DNA of 13,393 nt from NCBI GenBank assembly GCA_029264655.1, contig JARHZY010000062.1, forward strand, positions 1-13,393, given 5' to 3'. Below the pieces are notes generated by a model. It did not search any database and had not been told where the DNA came from. It saw nothing but the letters and a program-made list of their open reading frames with translations. This DNA is from Helicobacter sp. GTDB lineage: Bacteria; Campylobacterota; Campylobacteria; Campylobacterales; Helicobacteraceae. Shown in pieces: positions 7,606 to 13,393 of the stretch. The stretch's first letter is position 1. Every line of letters starts with the position of its first letter. The position numbers and the translations under genes were made by a program.

Positions 7606-8151
7606 ATGCCTATTGGACGCATAAAAACTATACTCATTGCGAGTATTTTGTGGGTTATTATCACACAAATGCTTTATGTGGTTGTTTTTCATAGTGATTC
7701 GCATGTATTCTTTTTATGTTCTTTTATAGGGCAATGCACCTTTTTATTTGGTTTATTTTTGCTTGATAGGCATACAAAAAGCATACTTTCAAGATACTAT
7801 GCTTTTATGTTGTGTATTTCGCTTGCATCATATATATTGCGTTATTTGGAAGTTCATAATATATTTGTATTTTTAGGATTTATTGTTTTGTTTTTATTTG
7901 CTTTGTATCGTTATCTGCAAATATTTACACGCATTAGCGGGCAAGCACTTTTTGTGCGTAGTTTTTATACATTAATATTTTGCATGTTGGTAGGTTTTAT
8001 TGTGTTTATAAGTAGTGCTTTTATGCGGTTACCACAAATTGCACCTTTTGTGTTAGGTGCTATGGTTTTACCTGCTTTATTTATGTATCTTGTAGCACTT
8101 TTTTCTTTGAGACGCGTTAGTCTTGAATATTTTGATAAAAAGATTACTTGA
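7606..8151 (+). CDS. Hypothetical six-span inner-membrane protein
   Basis: 181 residues, not recognised. Six hydrophobic stretches fit membrane helices at about 7-28, 34-53, 64-82, 86-104, 119-140 and 146-170, joined by short loops with few charges. Basic residues sit at both termini (MPIGRIK; SLRRVSLEYFDKK), which by the positive-inside rule puts both ends in the cytoplasm. No catalytic or transport motif is visible. ATG has a reasonable SD (GATGAGG, about 5 bases upstream). It follows serB by 49 bp on the same strand and is followed by a terminator-like hairpin, so it is probably the last gene of the pepF-serB transcript. Functional linkage with those genes is not evident. Confidence 0.75.
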   Translation: MPIGRIKTILIASILWVIITQMLYVVVFHSDSHVFFLCSFIGQCTFLFGLFLLDRHTKSILSRYYAFMLCISLASYILRYLEVHNIFVFLGFIVLFLFALYRYLQIFTRISGQALFVRSFYTLIFCMLVGFIVFISSAFMRLPQIAPFVLGAMVLPALFMYLVALFSLRRVSLEYFDKKIT

Positions 8152-8193
8152 ATACGGAGCATTTCATTTTTATTTGATACAAAGAAGTGTTAA

Positions 8194-8219
8194 GCATTCA
8201 CCAAAAATGCAATTTTTTT
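8194..8219 (+). terminator. Intrinsic terminator candidate after the membrane-protein gene
   Basis: GCATT (8194-8198), a 7-base loop and AATGC (8206-8210) are followed by AA and seven T (8213-8219). The stem is short, but the T run is good and the position, between the pepF operon and the ABC operon, is right. Confidence 0.45.
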
Positions 8220-8222
8220 AGG

Positions 8223-8228
8223 TATTAT
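8223..8228 (+). promoter_or_regulatory. Candidate -10 box of the amino-acid ABC operon
   Basis: TATTAT lies about 32 bases before the permease start and just after the terminator candidate. No -35 is evident. It is placed by context and one near-consensus hexamer. Confidence 0.3.
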
Positions 8229-8247
8229 GAAAATTTAAGATTTATAT

Positions 8248-8251
8248 AAGG
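8248..8251 (+). promoter_or_regulatory. Ribosome binding site supporting a TTG start
   Basis: AAGG stands 8 bases before TTG 8260. The frame has a stop (TAA) at 8236 and no ATG or GTG between that stop and 8260, so TTG is the first usable start codon. Confidence 0.6.
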
Positions 8252-8259
8252 TTTATTCA

Positions 8260-8964
8260 TTGGAAAATTTTTTTCGGCTTATTGTGTTTTGTTTGCTTGT
8301 AGGTTTTGGTTTTTATTTTACCTTTCCTTATGGGCTAAGTAGTGCGGATTTGCATGCAACTTTTAAAAGCATTGGCATTACATTAATACTTACAACTGGT
8401 GGTGTTTTAATAGGAATTGTTGTGGGCTTTTTGCTTGCATTTTTGCGTATGTTGCATATAAGAGTTTTAAATTTTATCATTGATGAATATATTGATATTT
8501 TGCGTGGCACACCCTTACTTATCCAGCTTTTAGTATTTGCTTATGTTGTTTTTGCAACACTCAATGATAATTTTTTGGCAGCACTTGTTGCTATTGGGCT
8601 TAATTCATCAGCCTATATTGCAGAAATTGTGCGTGCAGGGATACAAAGTGTTGATAAAGGGCAAATGGATGCAGGAAGGGCTATGGGGCTTACACATGCA
8701 ACAACAATGCGTGCTATTATTATGCCACAAGCCATAAAAAATATTTTACCTAGCCTTGCTAATGAATTTATTGTTGTGTTTAAAGAAACTTCTGTTGTAG
8801 GGTTAATTAGTGTTAATGATTTAACTATGCAGGCAAAAGCCTTGCAAGCAGTGCTTTATAACCCAACACCATATATATTTGCAGGAGTTTTTTATTATAT
8901 GTGTGTGAAGATTTTTTCATGGCTTACAAAACTCTTAGAGCAGGAGTTACACAAACATGATTAA
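8260..8964 (+). CDS. Polar amino-acid ABC transporter permease (HisM/GlnP family)
   Basis: 234 residues, starting at TTG. Membrane subunit of a type I importer. Hydrophobic helices lie at about 4-22, 37-62, 84-102, 106-124 and 165-185, with a further one near 202-222. LRGTPLLIQL (81-90) is typical of amino-acid permeases. The cytoplasmic EAA-type coupling loop, about 138-162 (AGRAMGLTHATTMRAIIMPQA), contacts the ATPase. It is the only permease in the operon, so the transporter is probably a homodimer, unlike the two-permease Gln systems of H. pylori as I recall them. It overlaps the ATPase gene by 8 bases (ATGATTAA), implying coupled translation. Confidence 0.93.
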   Translation: MENFFRLIVFCLLVGFGFYFTFPYGLSSADLHATFKSIGITLILTTGGVLIGIVVGFLLAFLRMLHIRVLNFIIDEYIDILRGTPLLIQLLVFAYVVFATLNDNFLAALVAIGLNSSAYIAEIVRAGIQSVDKGQMDAGRAMGLTHATTMRAIIMPQAIKNILPSLANEFIVVFKETSVVGLISVNDLTMQAKALQAVLYNPTPYIFAGVFYYMCVKIFSWLTKLLEQELHKHD

Positions 8965-9685
8965 GGTTTATGATCTTGTAAAAAGTTATGGCACAAATAC
9001 CATTTTACATGGTATTACAACGCAAATTAAAGCAGGTGAAGTTGTCGCTATTATTGGTCCAAGTGGTGGCGGTAAAAGCACTTTTTTGCGTTGCCTTAAT
9101 CTCCTTGAGATTCCAACAAGCGGAAAAATAATAGTTGATGGTATAGATCTTATGGATGCAAAAACAGATATTAATAAAGTGCGTCAAAAAGTGAGTATGG
9201 TATTCCAGCATTTTAACTTATTTCATAATAAAAATGTAATAGAAAATCTCATATTAGCACCTATCCAAACAGGTATTATGACAAAAGATGAAGCGATGCA
9301 AAAAGCACGCACATTATTAAAAAGAGTAGGACTTTTGGATAAAGAAAGTGTAAAGCCATCTAAACTTTCAGGCGGACAAAAACAAAGAATTGCTATTGCA
9401 CGCAGTTTATGTATGAATCCAAATGTTATTCTTTTTGATGAGCCTACATCAGCCCTTGATCCAGAAATGGTTGGTGAAGTGTTAGCACTTATGCGAGAGC
9501 TTGCAAAAGAGGGTATGACAATGGTTGTTGTTACGCATGAAATGGGCTTTGCTAAAAATGTTGCAAACAGAATCTTATTTATGGAGCAGGGGCAAATTGT
9601 CGTTGATGATTGCCCAAATAAGATTTTTAATGCTCCGAGCAACGAACGTTTGAGAGAATTTCTCAATAAAGTTTTAAATCACTGA
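8957..9685 (+). CDS. glnQ: Polar amino-acid ABC transporter ATP-binding protein (GlnQ family)
   Basis: 242 residues, the standard length. It powers amino-acid import by ATP hydrolysis on the cytoplasmic face of the permease. Walker A GPSGGGKST is at 34-42, the Q-loop Q84 in VFQHFNLF, the ABC signature LSGGQKQR at 137-144, Walker B ILFDE at 158-162, the D-loop SALDP, and the switch histidine H194 in VVVTHEM. All are intact, so the subunit should be active. The symbol reflects family resemblance, not proven glutamine specificity. The binding-protein gene follows after 14 bp. Confidence 0.94.
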   Translation: MIKVYDLVKSYGTNTILHGITTQIKAGEVVAIIGPSGGGKSTFLRCLNLLEIPTSGKIIVDGIDLMDAKTDINKVRQKVSMVFQHFNLFHNKNVIENLILAPIQTGIMTKDEAMQKARTLLKRVGLLDKESVKPSKLSGGQKQRIAIARSLCMNPNVILFDEPTSALDPEMVGEVLALMRELAKEGMTMVVVTHEMGFAKNVANRILFMEQGQIVVDDCPNKIFNAPSNERLREFLNKVLNH

Positions 9686-9699
9686 AAAAAGGAATAGTA

Positions 9700-10494
9700 A
9701 TGCGAAAATTATTGCAGTTATTGTGTGTCGGTTTGGCATTGTTTTTTGTAGCGTGTAGTAGTGAAGAAAAGGATTTGCGTGTTGGATTGAATGCGGAATA
9801 TCCACCATTTGAATATCAAAAAGATGCAAAAATAGTAGGCTTTGATATTGATTTGCTTGATGCTATTAGTAAAAAAGTTGGTTTTACTTATAGTTTGAAT
9901 CATATGAGTTTTGATGGATTAATACCTGCATTAAAGGCAGGTAAAATCGATATGATTATGTCGGGTATGAGTGCGACACCAGAACGCATGAAGCAAGTAG
10001 ATTTTAGCGTGCCCTATTATGAAGGAGAAACACTTTTTATTAAACGCAAGGAATCAAGTGATATTGTTGATAAAGAATCTATGAGAGGCAAACGCGTTGG
10101 TGTGTTTCTTGGGACTGTGCAAGAGCAGGCAGCACAAAAGATGAAAGATGAATACCAAATTGATGTCGTCATGAGCGATAGTATTTTAGGTGCGATTTTG
10201 AATCTTAAATCAGGTAAGGTTGATGTTGCATTAGCTGATTATGCAACTGCACAAGGTTACCTTCGTGAGCATAGTGAGCTTACAGGATTCTACCATGAAA
10301 ATGATGGAAGCGAGGGCTTATCAATAGCATTTGATAAACATAAGCATGCAGATTTGCTTGCTAAAATTAATACTGCTATTAAAGAGCTTAAAGAGAGTGG
10401 CGAATACGATAAGATACTTATCAAGCATAATTTAAAAGCAGCAGATGGCATGCAGAAGGATTCAGAAGATTCTAAAGAAGTAGCACCTAAATAG
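9700..10494 (+). CDS. Amino-acid ABC transporter substrate-binding lipoprotein (SBP family 3)
   Basis: 264 residues. A type II signal ends at the lipobox FVAC with lipidated C19, so it is anchored in the periplasm. The bilobed SBP_bac_3 fold starts at DLRVGLNAEYPPFEY. R96 in MSATPERMKQVDFSVPYY corresponds to the arginine that holds the ligand carboxylate in HisJ/LAO proteins, and D180 in VALADYATA to the aspartate that holds its amino group. The stretch FDGLIPALKAGKIDMIMSGMSATPER resembles E. coli ArtJ, so arginine or another polar or basic amino acid is plausible. However, the position equal to HisJ Asp11 is Asn here, and specificity cannot be settled by eye. The tail (about 248-264) is Lys/Glu/Asp-rich and disordered. 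The SD is AAAAAAGGA, 6-7 bases upstream. It is the last gene of the operon, before the terminator at 10500. Confidence 0.93.
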   Translation: MRKLLQLLCVGLALFFVACSSEEKDLRVGLNAEYPPFEYQKDAKIVGFDIDLLDAISKKVGFTYSLNHMSFDGLIPALKAGKIDMIMSGMSATPERMKQVDFSVPYYEGETLFIKRKESSDIVDKESMRGKRVGVFLGTVQEQAAQKMKDEYQIDVVMSDSILGAILNLKSGKVDVALADYATAQGYLREHSELTGFYHENDGSEGLSIAFDKHKHADLLAKINTAIKELKESGEYDKILIKHNLKAADGMQKDSEDSKEVAPK

Positions 10495-10499
10495 CAAAT

Positions 10500-10539
10500 A
10501 AAGCCCTTTACTTTTTCTTGAGAAAAGTGGGGGTTTATT
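10500..10539. terminator. Bidirectional terminator hairpin between convergent operons
   Basis: The inner stem is ACTTTT (10510-10515) with AAAAGT (10523-10528), around a 7-base loop. The outer arms AA.CCC and GGG..TTT can also pair with mismatches. T-rich sequence follows on the + strand (GTTTATT) and also on the - strand (CTTTATTT), so it can stop both the ABC operon and the nadV-RRM operon. Confidence 0.65.
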
Positions 10540-10544
10540 GCAAT

Positions 10545-10569
10545 GCTATTTATAAAATTTATAAATAGC
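10545..10569. repeat. Perfect AT-rich palindrome (12-base arms)
   Basis: GCTATTTATAAA (10545-10556) and TTTATAAATAGC (10558-10569) are exact reverse complements about a single central A. TATTTATTT follows on the + strand. It could be an auxiliary terminator or a protein-binding site. It lies in the 120-bp gap between convergent genes. Confidence 0.6.
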
Positions 10570-10614
10570 TATTTATTTACTCATTCTCTCATAATAAATC
10601 AAGGCTATATCGTT

Positions 10615-10878
10615 TTAGTTATCTTGGGTAGTATGTGTTGTTGCATTTGCCATGCTTACACGCATAACTCTACCATTATAAGTTGTGCCATTTAGCATAC
10701 TTATAGCGGTTTTTGCGTTTTCAAGCTCCATTTCTACAAACGCATATCCTTTAAATTTCCTTGTTGTTTTATCTACAATCATTCTACTTGAAGTAACATT
10801 GCCAAATTGAGCAAATATATCATGCACTTGTTGTTGTGTTACATTGTAGGCTAGATTCCCAATATATATGCTTTTCAC
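10615..10878 (-). CDS. RRM-domain RNA-binding protein, probable GTG start
   Basis: 87 residues from GTG 10878. A single RNA recognition motif fills the protein: RNP2 IYIGNL (4-9), RNP1 KGYAFVEM (43-50), and a C-terminal strand GRVMRVSMAN (69-78), with a short polar tail. Epsilonproteobacterial homologues, such as the H. pylori HP0827 type, begin almost at once with M-K-S-I-Y-V-G-N-L, which is exactly what the GTG start gives (MKSIYIGNLAY). The frame stays open to an ATG at 10956, but that would run 62 bases into nadV and add a non-RRM N-terminus. The GTG lies 16 bases after the nadV stop; only a weak A-rich SD is seen, so translation may be coupled to nadV. It probably binds single-stranded RNA or DNA; its targets are unknown. 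Confidence 0.88.
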   Translation of the reverse strand: MKSIYIGNLAYNVTQQQVHDIFAQFGNVTSSRMIVDKTTRKFKGYAFVEMELENAKTAISMLNGTTYNGRVMRVSMANATTHTTQDN

Positions 10879-10894
10879 TTTGACTTTTTCTGTT

Positions 10895-12325
10895 TTATTG
10901 TTGTGTTGTATGGATAGCACGTAAAAACTCCTGTTTAACATAAGCTCTAATATCACTAAGGTTTGGTATCGCTAAATCTGTATGCAGTAAATCATTTGGC
11001 ATAGCATGATCAAGGAATTGCGTTACTTGACGCGTATCTTTATTTAAGGCTATTTGTCCTGATAAAGACATTTTCTCACTACCTGTAATAGGTTTTTTGA
11101 TAAGATGTGTTGGCTTTCCATTGATTTTTGCCCATGTCATTTTTGTAACTAAGCCGACATCATCGCGGATACCAGAATTATATGCGTAACTACCAACACC
11201 CAAGCATAAAAAATCTGTTGGATTATAACCATGTTGCTTACACCATGTATATATTGCTTGAGCACGTTGTGTGGTAATTGCATCACCATAAATAATACGC
11301 ACTTTGTCAAACCCAAAATATTCATGAATAAGCCTTATTACTCCCTTTTGCTCACGCACATCTTTTGAATCTTTATTACCTGTTAAAATGAGAAATGGAT
11401 CTCCAGAATCAGGACGTAATACTATGGGCTTAGGACGCTCACAAATCATTTGGTATGCTTCTTTATCTGTGCGTAGTTGCTCTATTATTTCCCATAGATT
11501 CCAAGTATCAGCAACAATAGATACCATATCATTTGGGAATTGTTGCATAATATGTTTAAAGGTGTGTAGCTCATTTTTTTGCCCGCCTAAACACATAACG
11601 CTATGTTCGCTTGCAGGGATAGACCCTAGCATATTAATATTGCCACCATAATGATTACATATATTTTGCAATGCCATAATAGAATCTGTCCCAGAGAAAA
11701 AGAGTATATGCCCCATGCTTGATGTATAACAATCCATAATGCCATTCATTCCACGTGCTGAAAAGTCATGAAAATTAAAACTTTCATCAAGATAATACCC
11801 TAAGCAATCATATTCAATGCGTTTAAAGATTGCAGCTTGTGTTGCGACAAAGCAAGTTTTCCAAAGTTCAGAGTTTAAATAGGTTTCGATAAAATTCACA
11901 AACCAGCAATGCTTGCTTTGTGTGCAATGGATTGAAATAATTGGTGTATTGTTGGCTATAAAAGTCCCCTCTGGCACTACACGAAAAGTTAAGGGCATAT
12001 CTTTAGGGAGTGAGAGCCACTTATGGATAAGTAGTTTATAGGATTCATCGTTTGGATTTAGTTTCATAAAATCTGTATATAAGATTTTTAAACCTTCTTG
12101 TAATTTTTCCTTATCATATTGTATAAACTCATCATATAATCTTTGGAGTTTGTGGATAGCCTGACGCATACCAAATGCTACAATATGCCCATTTAAAGAT
12201 TCTAATGATAGACGTGGTTTTCTACAATAAAGGAGACTATATACCTCATCAACACCACTTGGATACATCGCTGCATGCGTATATTTATAACAATCAGAAA
12301 TAAAAAGTAATTGTGGGTATTGCAT
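10895..12325 (-). CDS. nadV: Nicotinamide phosphoribosyltransferase (NAMPT/NadV)
   Basis: 476 residues, the usual NAMPT length. It makes nicotinamide mononucleotide from nicotinamide and PRPP, the first step of the two-step NAD salvage route that bypasses deamidation. By alignment to human NAMPT as I recall it: the N-terminal ISDCYKYTHAAMYP; HDFSARG (186-192, matching HDFGYRG with the nicotinamide-stacking Phe and Arg); SGTDS (211-215); SIPASEHS with catalytic-region H241; VADTWN with D273; VLRPDSGDP (302-310) for the ribose phosphate; and YGDAIT (346-351). The start has a strong SD (AAGGTGAG), and -10 boxes lie about 25-38 bases upstream. The RRM gene follows in the same transcript. No partner adenylyltransferase gene (nadM/nadR) is adjacent, so the product NMN must be used by an enzyme encoded elsewhere. 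NadV genes are patchily distributed among bacteria and phages, so acquisition by transfer is possible. Confidence 0.93.
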   Translation of the reverse strand: MQYPQLLFISDCYKYTHAAMYPSGVDEVYSLLYCRKPRLSLESLNGHIVAFGMRQAIHKLQRLYDEFIQYDKEKLQEGLKILYTDFMKLNPNDESYKLLIHKWLSLPKDMPLTFRVVPEGTFIANNTPIISIHCTQSKHCWFVNFIETYLNSELWKTCFVATQAAIFKRIEYDCLGYYLDESFNFHDFSARGMNGIMDCYTSSMGHILFFSGTDSIMALQNICNHYGGNINMLGSIPASEHSVMCLGGQKNELHTFKHIMQQFPNDMVSIVADTWNLWEIIEQLRTDKEAYQMICERPKPIVLRPDSGDPFLILTGNKDSKDVREQKGVIRLIHEYFGFDKVRIIYGDAITTQRAQAIYTWCKQHGYNPTDFLCLGVGSYAYNSGIRDDVGLVTKMTWAKINGKPTHLIKKPITGSEKMSLSGQIALNKDTRQVTQFLDHAMPNDLLHTDLAIPNLSDIRAYVKQEFLRAIHTTQQ

Positions 12326-12350
12326 AAACTCACCTTGTATGGAATCAAAG

Positions 12351-12363
12351 ATTATACATTATA
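12351..12363 (-). promoter_or_regulatory. Two tandem -10 boxes upstream of nadV
   Basis: On the - strand TATAAT occurs at 12363-12358 and again at 12356-12351, 25-38 bases before the nadV start. Either would give a short leader. No -35 is clear. Confidence 0.45.
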
Positions 12364-12491
12364 ACGAGAAACTTTATATAGTGTTTGTTGTTTATAAAAA
12401 ATGCCTATCAAAAATAAAGATATAACGCTACATAAGGTTACATTTATAGAGTAATATTTGTAAAATATGGATTTAAAGGTATGTATAAAAG

Positions 12492-12567
12492 TGGTGGTTG
12501 CGACTGGACTCGAACCAGCGACCCCTACCATGTCAAGGTAGTGCTCTACCAACTGAGCTACGCTACC
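12492..12567 (-). tRNA. tRNA-Val (anticodon GAC)
   Basis: 76 nt including an encoded CCA. D arm GCTC/GAGC, anticodon stem CTACC/GGTAG with loop TTGACAT (anticodon GAC, reading GUC and GUU), 5-nt variable loop GGGTC, T arm GCTGG/CCAGT with loop TTCGAGT, discriminator A. The acceptor stem is GGTAGCG against CGCAACC, which leaves an A4-A69 mismatch; all other pairs are canonical apart from a G-U at the base of the T stem. It lies 140 bp upstream of nadV on the same strand. Confidence 0.95.
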
Positions 12568-12686
12568 ATAAAAGCGAAAAGCTATTATAGCGTAAAATTA
12601 TGATTTTTTCTATATTTATAAAAGAACTTCCATACTCTATGCCAAAGTATATATTCTATTAAGAAACCTTTAGACTTTGTAAATCG

Positions 12687-12707
12687 CCCCATTTTAAAGA
12701 AATGGGG
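12687..12707. other. Hairpin at the boundary of repeat copy 2
   Basis: CCCCATTT and AAATGGGG around a 5-base loop; CTTTCTT follows on the + strand, giving a weak terminator shape. The same hairpin is present in copy 1 at 1544-1564. Confidence 0.6.
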
Positions 12708-12923
12708 CTTTCTTACTCAAAGCTAAATAATCCCGACTAATACAAAAAGCTTTTTATTTATAGTCTTATAGGTTATTCCTAATCTAAACTACTTTCATAT
12801 TAAAGAAAATATAATTCAATGTTTCACTAAAAATATTTTAATTGTTGAAATTCTATTAAGATAACTATCTCGCTAAACAGCATGAAGTAGTTTAGTAAAA
12901 GGTGAGAGTTTTTGTTTGCACTT
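12687..12923 (-). repeat. Dispersed repeat, copy 2 (short form), inverted relative to 1259-1564
   Basis: The reverse complement of this stretch reproduces repeat copy 1: about 95% over the 198-base core by hand count, then CTCTCACCTTT and AAGTGCAAAC at the far end. It lacks the roughly 60-base internal extra segment of copy 1 and has four G (12704-12707) where copy 1 has ten C. It begins sharply with the hairpin at 12687-12707. No open reading frame or transposase is present. It lies between tRNA-Val and ravA. Confidence 0.85.
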
Positions 12924-13010
12924 CAATAAAGCCAATATATAAAGTAAAGCATTGCACCATATTTTAGAATTTATTATAAGTAAATATACACAAAACACAA
13001 AGTATTGTAT

Positions 13011-13016
13011 TATAAT
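13011..13016 (+). promoter_or_regulatory. Candidate -10 box of ravA
   Basis: A perfect TATAAT 30 bases before the ATG, in a context (TATTGTATTATAATCT) typical of Helicobacter promoters. No -35 is recognisable. Confidence 0.45.
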
Positions 13017-13046
13017 CTAAGCTTTATTTTAATGTAAAGGCTAAAT

Positions 13047-13393
13047 ATGAGTTATCAAGAAAGGTTAAATGGTATTATAAAGGATTTAAGCAAAGGCATA
13101 TATGAAAGAGATGAGAGTTTAAGACTTGTCTTATTATCATTTCTATCAGGTAAATCAGCCTTTTTATATGGACCTCCGGACACTGCAAAAAGTCTTATAG
13201 CAAGGAGAGTATCATTAGCATTTCAAGATAACGCCAATACTGCAGAATCTAAAAGCAATATAAATAACACAGATTCTAAGAATACCAATAATATAAAATC
13301 GCATAATACAAATACCATAGATTCTAATAATGCTCATAATACCAATACATTCTTTGCCTATCTTATGAATCGCTTTAGCACACCAGAAGAGAT
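13047..13393 (+). CDS. ravA: RavA/MoxR-family AAA+ ATPase, 3' partial, with a low-complexity insertion
   Basis: The first 115 residues are visible; the gene runs off the window. ATG has the SD AAAGG, 6 bases upstream. MSYQERLNGIIKDLSKGIYERDESLRLVLLSFLSGKSAFLYGPP and later FFAYLMNRFSTPEE match the RavA N-terminus (E. coli: [31 protein letters not shown], then FEYLMTRFSTPEE, from memory). RavA is a MoxR-type AAA+ ATPase that works with the VWA protein ViaA in E. coli. Two oddities: Walker A reads GPPDTAKS (42-49), with Asp45 where the family has Gly; and about 41 residues rich in Asn, Ser and Thr (61-101) replace a loop of about four residues. Whether the gene is intact downstream, and whether viaA follows, cannot be seen. 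Confidence 0.87.
   Translation, partial: MSYQERLNGIIKDLSKGIYERDESLRLVLLSFLSGKSAFLYGPPDTAKSLIARRVSLAFQDNANTAESKSNINNTDSKNTNNIKSHNTNTIDSNNAHNTNTFFAYLMNRFSTPEE
13227..13349 (+). repeat. Degenerate in-frame repeat encoding an N/S/T-rich insertion in RavA
   Basis: Motifs such as AGATTCTAA (13271-13279 and 13319-13327, exactly 48 bases apart) and AATACCAATA (13281-13290 and 13338-13347) recur. The stretch is 123 bases, 41 codons, in frame, so it looks like diverged tandem duplication within the coding sequence. Confidence 0.65.

Noticed and set aside
9223..9666. 147-codon - strand frame inside the ABC ATPase gene
   Set aside because: It is fully antisense to a gene with every ABC motif intact; length alone is no support.
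12352..12552. 66-codon - strand frame upstream of nadV
   Set aside because: It runs through the tRNA-Val gene and the nadV promoter; its N-terminal residues are simply translated tRNA sequence.
1259..12923. The whole bracketed block as a composite transposon or genomic island
   Set aside because: There is no transposase, integrase or target duplication, and the contents are mostly housekeeping genes with similar composition throughout.
12492..12923. tRNA-Val as an integration site with a nearby att repeat
   Set aside because: I found no second copy of the tRNA 3' end in the window, and no integrase gene.
13227..13349. CRISPR-like array
   Set aside because: The repeats are short, degenerate, in frame with RavA, and lack unique spacers of regular length.

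Overview
The window looks like chromosomal DNA from a low-GC epsilonproteobacterium, most likely an enterohepatic Helicobacter. The grounds are the AT-rich codon use, TATAAT-type -10 boxes without clear -35 boxes, RRM, PepF and RavA proteins of the Helicobacter/Campylobacter kind, and the many short tightly packed operons. The species call is inference; no rRNA is present.

Layout. (1) 1-1166 (+): 5'-truncated broad-specificity amino-acid racemase (Bsr type), with the paired cysteines and Arg-Asn motif of that subfamily. (2) 1167-2025: 859 bp with no gene. Its left part (1259-1564) is one copy of a dispersed repeat whose partner lies inverted at 12687-12923. (3) 2026-4977 (-): a three-gene operon of sensor histidine kinase, response regulator with a Crp-like winged-helix output, and small outer-membrane beta-barrel protein. 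(4) 5058-8151 (+): PepF/M3 oligopeptidase, SerB-like phosphoserine phosphatase and an unknown six-span membrane protein, ending at a possible terminator. (5) 8260-10494 (+): a polar amino-acid ABC importer (permease with TTG start, ATPase, lipoprotein binding protein). (6) 10500-10569: terminator hairpin and an AT palindrome between convergent operons. (7) 10615-12325 (-): nicotinamide phosphoribosyltransferase (nadV) followed by an RRM RNA-binding protein that probably starts at GTG. (8) 12492-12567 (-): tRNA-Val(GAC) with an acceptor-stem mismatch. (9) 12687-12923: inverted second copy of the repeat. (10) 13047-end (+): start of a RavA/MoxR AAA+ ATPase with an altered Walker A and an Asn/Ser/Thr-rich insertion.

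Most genes are housekeeping: peptide turnover, serine synthesis, amino-acid uptake and NAD salvage. The less ordinary features are the inverted repeat pair bracketing about 11 kb (one copy with a run of ten C, the other with four), the odd RavA N-terminus, the nadV-RRM pair, and the sensor-regulator-porin-like operon. I see no transposase, integrase, CRISPR array or recognised defence system.
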